51,333 bases of DNA from UBA1858 sp045105615 (GCA_045105615.1 JBGCDS010000012.1:1-51333); one strand, 5' to 3'. Positions 26,344 to 35,256 are shown, numbered from the stretch's first letter. Notes: generated by a model from the sequence alone, not told the origin. A program made the numbers and translations.

Positions 26344-27597
26344 TTATCTATCTATTTCACCAAACACTATGTCTTGTGTACCTATCACTGCAACCACGTC
26401 AGCAATCATGTGACCTTTAACCATTTCATCTAGTGCTGCTAGATGTGCAAAACCTGGCGCTCTAATTTTTAACCGGTAAGGTTTATTCGCACCATCCGAT
26501 ACTAGATAAACACCAAATTCACCTTTGGGATGTTCAATCGCGGTATACACTTCGCCCGGCGGCAAACAATACCCTTCGGTAAATAATTTAAAGTGATGAA
26601 TTAATGCTTCCATGTCGTCTTTCATATCAGCGCGCGGTGGTGGCGCGACTTTATGATCATCCAACATCACTGGGCCTTTATTATTTCTCAGCCACTCTGA
26701 ACATTGCTGTATTATTTTATTGGATTGACGCATCTCTTCTATACGCACTAAATAACGATCATAACAATCACCATTTACACCAACTGGAATAAAGAAATCC
26801 ATCTTGTCATAGACTTCATAAGGTTGCTTACGTCGCAAATCCCACTCCACCCCTGAACCTCTTAACATAGGCCCAGTAAAACCAAGCTGTAATGCTCGTT
26901 CCGGCGATACAACGCCTATATTGACTGTGCGCTGTTTCCAAATTCTATTATCAGTCAACAAGGTTTCGTATTCATCCACACAGGCAGGGAACCGATTTGT
27001 GAATGAATCAATAAAGTCCAACAGGGTTCCTGATCTTTCTTCATTCAGCTTATTAACGTCTTTATCGTTACGCCACTTAGAAGTTGCATACTGCGGCATC
27101 GCATTAGGCAAATCTCGATATACGCCGCCCGGACGATAGTAAGTTGCATGCATACGCGCGCCAGACACAGCTTCGTAGCAGTCCATCAAATCTTCTCGCT
27201 CTCTAAATGCATACAAAAACATAGACATGGCACCCACATCGAGTGCATGAGCACCTAACCACAAAAGATGATTAAGAATTCTAGTGATTTCATCAAACAT
27301 CACACGTATGTATTGCGCTCGTTCTGGCGCTTCAATACCAAGCAATTTCTCTATCGCTAAGACATAGCCATGCTCATTACACATCATGGATACATAGTCG
27401 AGCCTATCCATATAACCAATACTCTGATTATAAGGTTTACTCTCAGCTAACTTTTCCGTACCTCGATGCAACAAACCAACATGTGGGTCAGCTCGCTCAA
27501 TCACCTCACCGTCCAACTCTAGAATCAAACGCAAAACACCATGTGCCGCAGGATGCTGCGGACCAAAGTTCATTGTGTAATTTCGTATTTCAGCCAT
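26344..27597 (-). CDS. nuoD: NADH-quinone oxidoreductase subunit D
   Basis: NuoD is the hydrogenase-related 49-kDa subunit that forms the quinone-binding site with NuoB. The 417-residue product begins with MNFGPQHPAAHGVLRLILELDGE (the conserved quinone-site HPAAHG) and has GLLHRGTEKLAE, YMDRLDYVSMMCNEHGY, and the C-terminal end IGTQDIVFGEIDR, where the final Asp-Arg is strictly conserved. It is a separate gene from nuoC, unlike the fused nuoCD of E. coli. The ATG is 2 nt after the nuoC stop codon. Confidence 0.98.
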   Translation of the reverse strand: MAEIRNYTMNFGPQHPAAHGVLRLILELDGEVIERADPHVGLLHRGTEKLAESKPYNQSIGYMDRLDYVSMMCNEHGYVLAIEKLLGIEAPERAQYIRVMFDEITRILNHLLWLGAHALDVGAMSMFLYAFREREDLMDCYEAVSGARMHATYYRPGGVYRDLPNAMPQYATSKWRNDKDVNKLNEERSGTLLDFIDSFTNRFPACVDEYETLLTDNRIWKQRTVNIGVVSPERALQLGFTGPMLRGSGVEWDLRRKQPYEVYDKMDFFIPVGVNGDCYDRYLVRIEEMRQSNKIIQQCSEWLRNNKGPVMLDDHKVAPPPRADMKDDMEALIHHFKLFTEGYCLPPGEVYTAIEHPKGEFGVYLVSDGANKPYRLKIRAPGFAHLAALDEMVKGHMIADVVAVIGTQDIVFGEIDR

Positions 27598-27599
27598 GA

Positions 27600-28319
27600 T
27601 TAAGACTCTTCCGCTTTATGTTCAGGACTGTTGGAATAACGACTGTCATCACGAATCACTTTAGGCACAAGTACGCGTGGCTCTATAGACACAGGCTCAT
27701 AGATAACTCTTTGCTTGGAAGGTTCATACCGCACTTCCACATGACCCACCAAAGGAAAGTCCTTACGCAACGGATGACCAACGAACCCATAGTCAGTTAA
27801 CAGTCTGCGCATATCTGGATGACCATCAAATACGATGCCATACAAATCGAATGCTTCACGTTCGTACCAATTAGCGCAGCTCCATATTGAACATACAGAA
27901 TCAACCATTGGCATTTCATTATCTTGGCAAAGAATCTTCACTCGTAGGCGTTGATTTTTTGCCACTGATTGCAAGTGATACACCACTGCAAAACGCGGTG
28001 TCTGCATCTCATCATCGATAGGATTATTATCAAATGTAAATCGTCCAAATGTATTTTTAGCTACACCGCGACTAAACCCTGAACCAGTTGCCTGCTTTGT
28101 TTTCCATTCGGTTTTACCATATTCCAAATAGTCGACTCCAGCTACATCCATTAATTGATCAAACTGAAAACCTGGTTTATCGCGCAACAGTGTCAATATT
28201 GAAATTGCCTGATCAGCTTTTATTGTTAGTGTGAATTCGTTTCGATCCAGCTCTAGCTGACACTGCTCTTTTTCAGCAAGTTCGCGCAGGGACAATTGGA
28301 ATGTATCTGTCAGACTCAT
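27600..28319 (-). CDS. nuoC: NADH-quinone oxidoreductase subunit C
   Basis: NuoC is the 30-kDa peripheral subunit that packs against NuoD. The 239-residue product shows CSIWSCANWYEREAFDLYGIVFDGHPDMRRLLTDYGFVGHPLRKDFPL in its second half (the W.ERE.YDM.G..F.GHP.LRRILTD family signature). It has a roughly 30-residue loop (about 75-105, KQATGSGFSRGVAKN and following) in the middle of the ferredoxin-like domain, which is longer than in compact members. It begins with ATG 14 nt after nuoB. Confidence 0.97.
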   Translation of the reverse strand: MSLTDTFQLSLRELAEKEQCQLELDRNEFTLTIKADQAISILTLLRDKPGFQFDQLMDVAGVDYLEYGKTEWKTKQATGSGFSRGVAKNTFGRFTFDNNPIDDEMQTPRFAVVYHLQSVAKNQRLRVKILCQDNEMPMVDSVCSIWSCANWYEREAFDLYGIVFDGHPDMRRLLTDYGFVGHPLRKDFPLVGHVEVRYEPSKQRVIYEPVSIEPRVLVPKVIRDDSRYSNSPEHKAEES

Positions 28320-28333
28320 AAAATATTTGTTTG

Positions 28334-28810
28334 TTAGCGCGAAATAGAATTGCTACGACGTATTTTGTTTTGCAGCTGCAATACTCCATACATCAGCGCT
28401 TCAGCCGTTGGCGGACAACCTGGCACATAAATATCCACTGGCACAATACGGTCACAGCCACGCACAACAGAATAAGAATAATGGTAGTAACCACCACCGT
28501 TTGCACATGAACCCATAGAGATGACCCACTTTGGTTCTGGCATTTGGTCATACACCTTGCGTAACGCAGGGGCCATTTTATTCACTAATGTTCCCGCAAC
28601 AATCATCACATCTGATTGCCTAGGACTCGGCCTAAACACAACACCAAAACGGTCTAGGTCATAACGAGAAGCACCCGCATGCATCATTTCTACTGCACAG
28701 CAAGCAAGTCCGAATGTCATTGGCCACATTGAACCGGTGCGAGCCCAGTTAACCAGGTCATCCAGTTTGCCCACAGCGAAGCCCTGCTGCATTATTTGCT
28801 CAGTATCCAT
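28334..28810 (-). CDS. nuoB: NADH-quinone oxidoreductase subunit B (cluster N2)
   Basis: NuoB carries the terminal 4Fe-4S cluster N2, which hands electrons to quinone. The 158-residue product has the tandem cysteines C37-C38 (GLACCAVEMM), C102 (MGSCANGGGYY) and C132 (VPGCPPTAEAL), which fit the N2 ligands. ASRYDLDRFG and SPRQSDVMIVAGT are further family signatures. A typical length for the short-N-terminus class. The ATG is at 28808-28810, 21 nt after nuoA. Confidence 0.98.
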   Translation of the reverse strand: MDTEQIMQQGFAVGKLDDLVNWARTGSMWPMTFGLACCAVEMMHAGASRYDLDRFGVVFRPSPRQSDVMIVAGTLVNKMAPALRKVYDQMPEPKWVISMGSCANGGGYYHYSYSVVRGCDRIVPVDIYVPGCPPTAEALMYGVLQLQNKIRRSNSISR

Positions 28811-28831
28811 TTCTCTCCAAGCTTGACTTTA

Positions 28832-29188
28832 TTAATCCCAATTAAGTGCACCTTTTTTCCATTCGTAAATGAAACCAATAATAAGAATGGTAAGAAAGAA
28901 TGCCATTGCTAATAATCCTGGAATACCTATCTCGCGAAGTGCAACTGCCCAAGGAAATAGAAAAGCGATTTCCAAATCAAAAATAATAAATAGAATAGCG
29001 ACTAGATAATAACGAACGTCAAAGCGCCTGCGTGAATCTTCAAACGCTTCAAACCCACATTCATAAGGCGAGTCTTTAGCGGCCTCGGGTATGCGTTTGC
29101 TCAACAACATACCGGCGAGTATTGGCACCACACCTATGACTAAGGCAATAGCCAAAAATATAAGGATTGGAACGTAGTTCTGAAGCAT
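28832..29188 (-). CDS. nuoA: NADH-quinone oxidoreductase subunit A
   Basis: NuoA is a three-helix subunit at the interface of the two arms of complex I; its first loop lines the quinone chamber. The 118-residue product has the signature DSPYECGFEAFEDSRRRFDVRYYLVAILFIIFDLEIAFLFPW in its central part, with the conserved loop cysteine (C44). It is the first gene of the nuo operon. The start codon (ATG 29186-29188) has no visible Shine-Dalgarno and overlaps one arm of an inverted repeat in the leader, which may matter for regulation. Confidence 0.98.
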   Translation of the reverse strand: MLQNYVPILIFLAIALVIGVVPILAGMLLSKRIPEAAKDSPYECGFEAFEDSRRRFDVRYYLVAILFIIFDLEIAFLFPWAVALREIGIPGLLAMAFFLTILIIGFIYEWKKGALNWD

Positions 29189-29258
29189 ATCTGTAATAGT
29201 TTTTATAGTTATCGATTATGCCGCGATCCGTATACCCCGATGGACCGCATACAGATAT
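29187..29258 (-). promoter_or_regulatory. Inverted repeat enclosing the nuoA leader and start codon
   Basis: TACAGATAT (29250-29258) and ATATCTGTA (29187-29195) are perfect 9-bp inverted copies. In the mRNA the second arm includes the first two bases of the nuoA AUG. Between them GGACCG (29242-29247) and CGATCC (29224-29229) can form a 6-bp stem with one G-U pair. Folding would hide the start codon. The structure is seen in the sequence; a regulatory role is inferred. Confidence 0.45.
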
Positions 29259-29672
29259 TAAGCTTCCGCTGAAAGGAACACAAATTGATGGTTTGAATAG
29301 GACGATAAATAAGTTGATATTGGATATTTTATGTTCAACTAGATGCCTTGGAGAGAGTTATTGCTTATATTAAGAGTCAGGGGCATCCTGAGTAGCCATT
29401 ACCTTACGTGGTGTGTGCTGTTGATGGAGTGCTCGAAAACGGGTGAACTCGCTAAACTATACTTGATGACAACTGATATCCAAGTTGCTGCAGCTTAAGC
29501 AATTAGACTAAGGAGTAGTATTAAGTCACTGGATGTAAAATATAAAGCGTGTCGCTATCGCGACAATTAATTTGCGTGTACTACCCACACCGATTATCTA
29601 TAGCTTTATTTTGATTGAGGTAATACGTTACGTGCTACCACACTGCTCTGATATAGAACAGTGGATGTAACG
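29189..29672. other. Gene-free stretch between nuoA and tRNA-Leu
   Basis: This 484-nt stretch has no open frame that I can support. It must hold the nuo promoter (minus strand), but I could not fix a convincing one. It contains the nuoA leader repeat (29187-29258), a small perfect stem TGTCGC-TATC-GCGACA (29550-29565), and the tRNA-Leu trailer hairpin (29625-29673). Short plus-strand frames near 29430-29500 are too short and unconvincing to be called genes. Confidence 0.5.
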
Positions 29673-29673
29673 T
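29625..29673 (-). promoter_or_regulatory. Two-tier stem-loop in the tRNA-Leu trailer
   Basis: ACGTTAC (29625-29631) pairs with GTAACGT (29667-29673), and inside it CACTGCTCT (29641-29649) pairs with AGAACAGTG (29655-29663) with one wobble. The outer arm touches the last base of the tRNA CCA end. No T run follows, so it is more likely a processing element or a Rho-type end than a simple intrinsic terminator. Confidence 0.5.
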
Positions 29674-29757
29674 GGTGCCGATGGCCGGAGTCGAACCGGC
29701 ACAGCTTTCGCCACAGCCCCCTCAAGACTGCGTGTCTACCAATTCCACCACATCGGC
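29673..29757 (-). tRNA. tRNA-Leu (GAG)
   Basis: The 85-nt gene is a class II tRNA with a long variable arm. The anticodon stem CAGTC/GGCTG encloses the loop TTGAGGG, so the anticodon is GAG. GCCGATG pairs with CATCGGC in the acceptor stem, and the CCA end is encoded. It lies between secG and the nuo operon; secG followed by tRNA-Leu(GAG) is also the E. coli order (secG-leuU). Confidence 0.97.
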
Positions 29758-29793
29758 TATGTTTTTTAGACTGCAGAAAGCAGCCTAATCAAA

Positions 29794-30291
29794 TTACTGA
29801 GGTATATCAGACGGTATTGCTTGCTCAGATTTTTCCATGACGTCATCCATCACTTCTCCAGCCACTTCAGGAATATCTGAAGCTTGATCTGTTTTCTTTT
29901 GAATCTCTTCTTTAACGATATCAAGCATCTCTTCTGCCGATGCACCTTCTGGTAAATTAATTACATTAGGAACATCAGAAGATGTCTCAGGAATATCAAC
30001 CTGCTGCTCTTGGGTAACAGACTGCATAACACTGTCAGCTACATCACGATTACTTGCTAGGTAAGCAAGAACGATACTATTCACGAAAAATGCTGCTGCA
30101 AGTATAGCTGTCGCGCGCGTCATGAATGATGATGAACCTTTTGCTCCAAATACTGAGCCAGATGCTCCACCTCCACCGCCGCCGCCAAAAGCTGCTCCTG
30201 CTGCTGCGCCTGCGCCTTTTTGCAATAACACTAAGCCGATCAAACCCGCGGCAATAAGTACGTCTACTGAAACCAAAACACTATATAACAT
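29794..30291 (-). CDS. secG: Preprotein translocase subunit SecG
   Basis: SecG is the small auxiliary subunit of the SecYEG channel. The 165-residue product has the first membrane helix (about 2-22), the GLVLLQKGAGAAAGAAFGGG loop (20-39, glycine/alanine-rich hallmark), and a second helix (about 56-78). After that comes an acidic tail of about 85 residues rich in D, E, V and P, much longer than in E. coli SecG (110 residues in total); such tails occur in other gammaproteobacteria and their role is unclear. It lies 26 nt after tpiA, in the standard tpiA-secG-tRNA-Leu order. Confidence 0.95.
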   Translation of the reverse strand: MLYSVLVSVDVLIAAGLIGLVLLQKGAGAAAGAAFGGGGGGGASGSVFGAKGSSSFMTRATAILAAAFFVNSIVLAYLASNRDVADSVMQSVTQEQQVDIPETSSDVPNVINLPEGASAEEMLDIVKEEIQKKTDQASDIPEVAGEVMDDVMEKSEQAIPSDIPQ

Positions 30292-30317
30292 TCGTAACTA
30301 CCATATTTGTAATAAAT

Positions 30318-31076
30318 CTATTTAGAAGAACCAGCAGCGACAATTGCATTGAATTGTTCTGCATCCAAAGAGGCACCACCAATAAGGCCTCCATCAATAT
30401 CCGGCTGCAAAAATAACTCAGCCGCATTATTTGCTTTCACACTACCGCCATAAAGAATTCTCAAACCTTCCGCAATCTCTGTGGAGTATTTAGCTATTTC
30501 TGCTCTGATGATGGCATGTACTTCTTGAGCCTGTTCTGGCGAGGCAGTTCTACCTGTGCCAATCGCCCAAATTGGCTCATAGGCCAACACTGCATTTTTC
30601 ATGCTAGCGATACCTGCTTCGTTCACTACTGCATTCATTTGTCGCACAATAGTATCTTGCATAATTCCCTGTTCACGCTGCTCTAAACTCTCACCCACAC
30701 ATAGTATAGGCGTTAGGCCTGCCGTTTGAATGCGTAAAAACTTAGCGGCTACAATAGCATCAGTTTCACCATAATACTCGCGTCTTTCTGAATGACCGAC
30801 GATGGCATATTTACAGCCTATCTCCGCGACCATCTCAGCGGAAACTTCACCGGTAAAAGCACCCGTTTCATGTTCAGCTATCGACTGTGTACCTAGGCAC
30901 ATATTCCCTGCTGTCATTAGACCACTGACATAAGCTAAATAAGGATATGGAGGACAAATAACGGCATCCACTCCCGCTAAACCATTGCTATGCACATCGA
31001 TGGCAGTGACTAATGCTTTAGCCATTTTAAGGCTGCCATTAAGCTTCCAATTAGCCGCTACGATGGATCGACGCAT
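30318..31076 (-). CDS. tpiA: Triosephosphate isomerase
   Basis: TpiA interconverts dihydroxyacetone phosphate and glyceraldehyde 3-phosphate in glycolysis and gluconeogenesis. I start at the ATG at 31074-31076 (252 residues), since MRRSIVAANWKLNG aligns with the family N-terminus; a TTG four codons upstream is less likely. The catalytic residues are visible: K11 (NWK), H95 (VGHSERR) and E166 (AYEPIWAIGTG). The phosphate-gripping loop IGTGRTAS and the C-terminal LYGGSVKANN and GGLIGGASL segments are intact. It lies between glmM and secG. Confidence 0.97.
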   Translation of the reverse strand: MRRSIVAANWKLNGSLKMAKALVTAIDVHSNGLAGVDAVICPPYPYLAYVSGLMTAGNMCLGTQSIAEHETGAFTGEVSAEMVAEIGCKYAIVGHSERREYYGETDAIVAAKFLRIQTAGLTPILCVGESLEQREQGIMQDTIVRQMNAVVNEAGIASMKNAVLAYEPIWAIGTGRTASPEQAQEVHAIIRAEIAKYSTEIAEGLRILYGGSVKANNAAELFLQPDIDGGLIGGASLDAEQFNAIVAAGSSK

Positions 31077-31182
31077 AAATACAATCAACTAGATTCGATG
31101 GAGCGCGCAAGCTTACCTAGCGCGCATAAGAAATTCAATCAAGGATCAAGAAAAGACGGCTATTTTAGCCTTAAACATGTTG

Positions 31183-32523
31183 CTATGCAGCGCACTCTTC
31201 TGAAACTACCGAGGCAATCTGCTCTGCCAAGGTACGCACCTGTGGTGCATCAGCTCCTTCAACCATGACACGGATTAGTGGTTCTGTACCAGAAGGTCTT
31301 AATAACACTCTGCCAGTATCTGCTAATTGCGATTCAGCATCGCTTACCGCTTCTTGAATACCTTTAGAAGTCGCAATATCAATTTTCTGCTTAATAGGAA
31401 CATTTACTAAAGTTTGAGGATACTTACTCATACCATGCTTAGCCTCACGCAGGTTAATACCTTCATCAACTAGCACCTCTAGCACCTGTAGAGCTGCGAC
31501 AATAGCGTCTCCAGTCGATGTCCTGTCTAGACAGATAATATGACCAGAAGATTCTCCACCTAGTTCCCAAGTCTGCTGCTGAAGCATTTCGAGCACATAT
31601 CTGTCTCCGACTGCCGCCCGCATAAATTCAATGTCCTGACGTTGCAAAGCATGCTCAAGGCCCAAGTTGGACATCAATGTACCAACCACACCACCTCTTA
31701 AATTATTTTTACGCTTTCTAGCCGCGCCAATCACATAGAGCAATTCATCACCATCTACCACTTCACCATTTTCATCCACCATGATGAGACGATCGCCGTC
31801 ACCATCAATAGCAATGCCTAGGTCAGCGTGGTGCTCAATCACAGCCATACGCAATTTTTTAGGGTCTGTTGCTCCACACATATGATTGATATTTAAACCA
31901 TTTGGCTCAGTACCAATTGTCACCACCTCAGCACCTAATTCACGAAATACGTTGGGCGCGACGTGGTAGGTTGCGCCGTTAGCGCAATCGACGACCAATT
32001 TAAGGCCATTTAACCGTACTTTAGTATTGATGGTGCTTTTACAAAATTCAATGTAACGACCTGACGCATCACGAATTCGTTCTACTTTCCCTAACTGGTC
32101 AGAACTGACTGTCGTCAGCGGCTTTTCCATTTCTTCTTCAATACGCTGCTCGATATCATCTGGCAGCTTTGTGCCTTCCGCAGAAAAGAATTTCACACCA
32201 TTATCATAATAAGGGTTGTGAGATGCACTAATGACAATCCCAGCAGAAGCCCTTAGTGTTCTTGTTAGATAGGCAATTGCCGGTGTAGGCATTGGCCCTA
32301 GTAAACGACTATTCACACCTGCTGCAGAGAGTCCGGCCTCAAGCACTGATTCAAGCATGTAACCTGAAATACGAGTGTCTTTTCCTATAAGAATCAGATT
32401 GTTACCTTCCTCACATAACACTTTACCGGCAGCCCAGCCTAGCTTTAATACAAATTCTGGCGTCATGACACCATCACCTACGCGACCGCGAATGCCATCT
32501 GTGCCGAAATATTTTCTTTTCAT
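31183..32523 (-). CDS. glmM: Phosphoglucosamine mutase GlmM
   Basis: GlmM converts glucosamine 6-phosphate to glucosamine 1-phosphate on the way to UDP-GlcNAc, the precursor of peptidoglycan and lipopolysaccharide. The 446-residue product begins with KYFGTDGIRGRVGDG, has the active-site loop GIVISASHNPYYDNG with the phosphorylated S101, the metal-binding DGDGDR loop (about 240), GGESSGH (about 325) and the phosphate-binding RPSGTEPLIRVMVEG near the C-terminus. In E. coli folP lies between ftsH and glmM; here a terminator takes that place, so glmM must have its own promoter in 32524-32616. Confidence 0.98.
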   Translation of the reverse strand: MKRKYFGTDGIRGRVGDGVMTPEFVLKLGWAAGKVLCEEGNNLILIGKDTRISGYMLESVLEAGLSAAGVNSRLLGPMPTPAIAYLTRTLRASAGIVISASHNPYYDNGVKFFSAEGTKLPDDIEQRIEEEMEKPLTTVSSDQLGKVERIRDASGRYIEFCKSTINTKVRLNGLKLVVDCANGATYHVAPNVFRELGAEVVTIGTEPNGLNINHMCGATDPKKLRMAVIEHHADLGIAIDGDGDRLIMVDENGEVVDGDELLYVIGAARKRKNNLRGGVVGTLMSNLGLEHALQRQDIEFMRAAVGDRYVLEMLQQQTWELGGESSGHIICLDRTSTGDAIVAALQVLEVLVDEGINLREAKHGMSKYPQTLVNVPIKQKIDIATSKGIQEAVSDAESQLADTGRVLLRPSGTEPLIRVMVEGADAPQVRTLAEQIASVVSEECAA

Positions 32524-32616
32524 GCCTGATTCCAGGTTTATTTAAGTAATTAGCTAACTTTACCCAGCTAAGGTACTGTTTTCTACACAGCTCGTCAGTG
32601 ATCTACCCAACACAAA

Positions 32617-32650
32617 TAAAAACGGCCCGCATTAGCAGGCCGTTTTTATT
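32617..32650 (-). terminator. Strong intrinsic terminator after ftsH (bidirectional form)
   Basis: On the minus strand a 9-bp stem (ACGGCCTGC/GCGGGCCGT, one wobble) with a TAAT loop is flanked by A5 before and T5 after. It begins 20 nt after the ftsH stop codon. The A/T flanks make it able to act in both directions, but only the minus-strand side has a gene ending into it. Confidence 0.9.
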
Positions 32651-32669
32651 GAATAGTTAAAACTCCGAC

Positions 32670-34586
32670 TTAGTGCAGACTCGCTGGACCTCCGATAGGA
32701 CCTGGCTCATCAACATCCTCCGGAGTCGCACTACCGCCCTGATCGGGTTCATCATCTTCCCAGTCCTTAGGCGCTCTTGGTGTCTTACCTTCCATAATGT
32801 CATCAATTTGATCGACATCAATCGTCTCATATTTAATCAGTGCTTTAGCCATCACATGAAGCTTATCTAAATTCTCAACTAAGATAGTTTTTGCGCGATC
32901 ATAGTTAAAGTCGATAATCTTTCTTACTTCACCATCAATAGTATGAGCAGTCTCATCCGACACAGTTTTACGTTGTGCAACCGAGTGACCCAGAAACACT
33001 TCTCCTTCTTCTTCACTGTATGCAAGTGGACCCATCTTTTCGGACAAACCCCACTTAGTCACCATGCCACGAGCAATATCTGTAGCGCGCTCAATATCGT
33101 TAGATGCTCCTGTTGTCACAGCTTCTGCACCGAAGATAATTTCTTCTGCAAGTCGGCCACCAAACAATGTGGATATTTGGCATTCTAAACGTTGCTTACT
33201 GTGACTGTAGCGATCTTCTTCAGGCAAGAACATAGTCACACCTAATGCGCGTCCACGAGGGATAATTGTGACTTTATAGACAGGATCATGTTCTGGCATA
33301 AGTCGCCCTACAATCGCATGGCCTGCTTCGTGATAAGCCGTCAATTTCTTTTCATCATCACTCATCACCATGGACTTGCGCTCAGCGCCCATAATGATTT
33401 TATCTTTCGCACGTTCAAACTCATTCATTTCAACGCTACGTTTATCTGCGCGTGCTGCAAACAATGCTGCTTCGTTAACCAGGTTAGCTAAATCTGCGCC
33501 GGAGAATCCCGGTGTTCCACGTGCAATTAAATCTGCACGTACGTCTTTACCTATTGGCACTTTACGCATGTGCACTTTTAAGATTTGCTCACGTCCACGC
33601 AAGTCTGGCAATGGCACAGTTACTTGACGATCAAAACGTCCTGGTCTTAATAGTGCCGGATCTAATACATCAGGGCGGTTAGTCGCGGCAATTACAATAA
33701 CGCCTTCACTGCCTTCAAAGCCATCCATTTCAACTAACAATTGATTTAGCGTTTGTTCGCGCTCATCATGTCCGCCACCTAAACCAGCACCACGATGTCG
33801 ACCCACTGCATCGATCTCATCAATAAAGATAATGCATGGTGCATGCTTCTTAGCTTGAGCAAACATATCACGTACACGTGAAGCACCTACACCAACAAAC
33901 ATTTCGACAAAGTCGGAACCTGAAATAGTGAAGAATGGTACTTTCGCTTCGCCTGCAATGGCTTTTGCTAATAATGTTTTACCAGTCCCTGGAGAGCCCA
34001 CCATAAGAACACCGCGTGGAATTTTTCCACCCAGTTTCTGGAATTTACTTGGATCACGCAAGAACTCAACCAACTCGCCAACTTCATCTTTTGCCTCTTC
34101 AACGCCAGCAACATCAGCAAAGGTAACTTTTATTTGATCTTCACCCATTAGGCGCGCTTTACTCTTACCGAATGACATCGCGCCGCGAGATCCACCACCG
34201 CCTTGCATCTGGCGCATGAGGAAAATCCACACACCGATCAACAATAGCATTGGGAACCAGCTAATAAAGATATCAACTAGTATTGAGCGAGACTGGCCAG
34301 GATTGGTTTGAATGATGACATTATTATCTAACAACTCATTAACAAGTTGATCATCATTAGGGTTAAAGGCGGTGAATTTTTCACCAGATATCTTATAACC
34401 TTGGATTGTTCTGTTATCCGCCTCAATCGTCACTTCCCTAATTTGACCAGAACGAATATCGGCAACAAATTGCGAGTACGATAACTCAGCAGCCTGCTTA
34501 GTCGTTTTTGTGAAATTGTTGAAGACAGACATAAGTACGACGACTATGACTGCCCATAAAATTAGATTCTTCACCATATCATTCAT
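32670..34586 (-). CDS. ftsH: ATP-dependent zinc metalloprotease FtsH
   Basis: FtsH is the membrane-bound AAA protease that degrades misfolded membrane proteins and, in E. coli, RpoH and LpxC. The 638-residue product has membrane segments at about 6-23 and 102-124 with a periplasmic domain between, Walker A GSPGTGKT (197-204), Walker B IIFIDEID, the second region of homology TNRPDVLDPALLRPGRFDRQ, and the zinc site HEAGH near 418-422. The C-terminus is acidic. An AGGTG site precedes the ATG. It lies 46 nt after rlmE, as in the ftsJ-ftsH pair of E. coli. A link to the RpoH-like promoters at dnaK and grpE is plausible. Confidence 0.98.
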   Translation of the reverse strand: MNDMVKNLILWAVIVVVLMSVFNNFTKTTKQAAELSYSQFVADIRSGQIREVTIEADNRTIQGYKISGEKFTAFNPNDDQLVNELLDNNVIIQTNPGQSRSILVDIFISWFPMLLLIGVWIFLMRQMQGGGGSRGAMSFGKSKARLMGEDQIKVTFADVAGVEEAKDEVGELVEFLRDPSKFQKLGGKIPRGVLMVGSPGTGKTLLAKAIAGEAKVPFFTISGSDFVEMFVGVGASRVRDMFAQAKKHAPCIIFIDEIDAVGRHRGAGLGGGHDEREQTLNQLLVEMDGFEGSEGVIVIAATNRPDVLDPALLRPGRFDRQVTVPLPDLRGREQILKVHMRKVPIGKDVRADLIARGTPGFSGADLANLVNEAALFAARADKRSVEMNEFERAKDKIIMGAERKSMVMSDDEKKLTAYHEAGHAIVGRLMPEHDPVYKVTIIPRGRALGVTMFLPEEDRYSHSKQRLECQISTLFGGRLAEEIIFGAEAVTTGASNDIERATDIARGMVTKWGLSEKMGPLAYSEEEGEVFLGHSVAQRKTVSDETAHTIDGEVRKIIDFNYDRAKTILVENLDKLHVMAKALIKYETIDVDQIDDIMEGKTPRAPKDWEDDEPDQGGSATPEDVDEPGPIGGPASLH

Positions 34587-34632
34587 TTAAACACCTCAAT
34601 GAGCACACTGCTTCCTTGTGAAACTGATCTTA

Positions 34633-35256
34633 CTATAAGTTGAAATCCCGAGCGACTGCGTACATCTCTCTACTTTCTTTTCTTGATGCCTGCGGTTTAA
34701 AAGTCGCGACACGTTTAAAACTAGACCGTAATTCTTGGATAAATGGTGCATATCCTTCACCTTGGAATAACTTAACGGCAAAAATGCCACCGTTTGTAAG
34801 GTGTTGTCTAGCAAAGTCTAGCGCGAGTTCAGCCAAATACATTGATTTAGGCTGATCGACGGCCTTGTTACCAGATATATTGGGGGCGATATCAGATAAT
34901 ACAAGGTCTAACGGGTGATTATTGAGCGAAGCGACTAATTGATCTAGCGTTTCATCTTCGGTGAAGTCACCTTGTATAACACACACACCTTCAATTGGAT
35001 CCATTTCCAGTATATCGAGGCCAATAATTTTCCCTGCTGTCCCTGCAACATTTCTCGCCACGTATTGACACCATGCCCCTGGCGCAGCACCAAGATCAAC
35101 TATAAATTGATTGGGCTGGAAAATCTGGTATTTGCTATCTATTTCTTGCAGCTTATACACTGCACGTGAACGATAACCTTCAGCCTTTGCTTTAGCGACA
35201 TAATGATCTTTCATTTGTCGACTAATCCAGCGGGAACTACTTTTACTACGCGCCAC
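34633..35256 (-). CDS. rlmE: 23S rRNA (uridine(2552)-2'-O)-methyltransferase RlmE
   Basis: RlmE (FtsJ) methylates U2552 of 23S rRNA late in 50S assembly and is a heat-shock protein in E. coli. The frame can begin at a TTG (35281-35283, 216 residues), but I prefer the GTG at 35254-35256 (207 residues), because the resulting N-terminus MARSKSSSRW aligns with the family. Visible are YRSRAVYKLQEID, the SAM motif VDLGAAPGAWCQYVA, the catalytic aspartate in LSDIAPN, and VKLFQGEG with the catalytic lysine. It is 41 nt after greA from this start, and just upstream of ftsH. Confidence 0.95.
   Translation of the reverse strand: MARSKSSSRWISRQMKDHYVAKAKAEGYRSRAVYKLQEIDSKYQIFQPNQFIVDLGAAPGAWCQYVARNVAGTAGKIIGLDILEMDPIEGVCVIQGDFTEDETLDQLVASLNNHPLDLVLSDIAPNISGNKAVDQPKSMYLAELALDFARQHLTNGGIFAVKLFQGEGYAPFIQELRSSFKRVATFKPQASRKESREMYAVARDFNL

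Noticed and set aside
29400..29520. Remnant gene upstream of tRNA-Leu
   Set aside because: Short plus-strand frames of about 12-25 codons exist, but there is no family resemblance or start signal to support a decayed gene.
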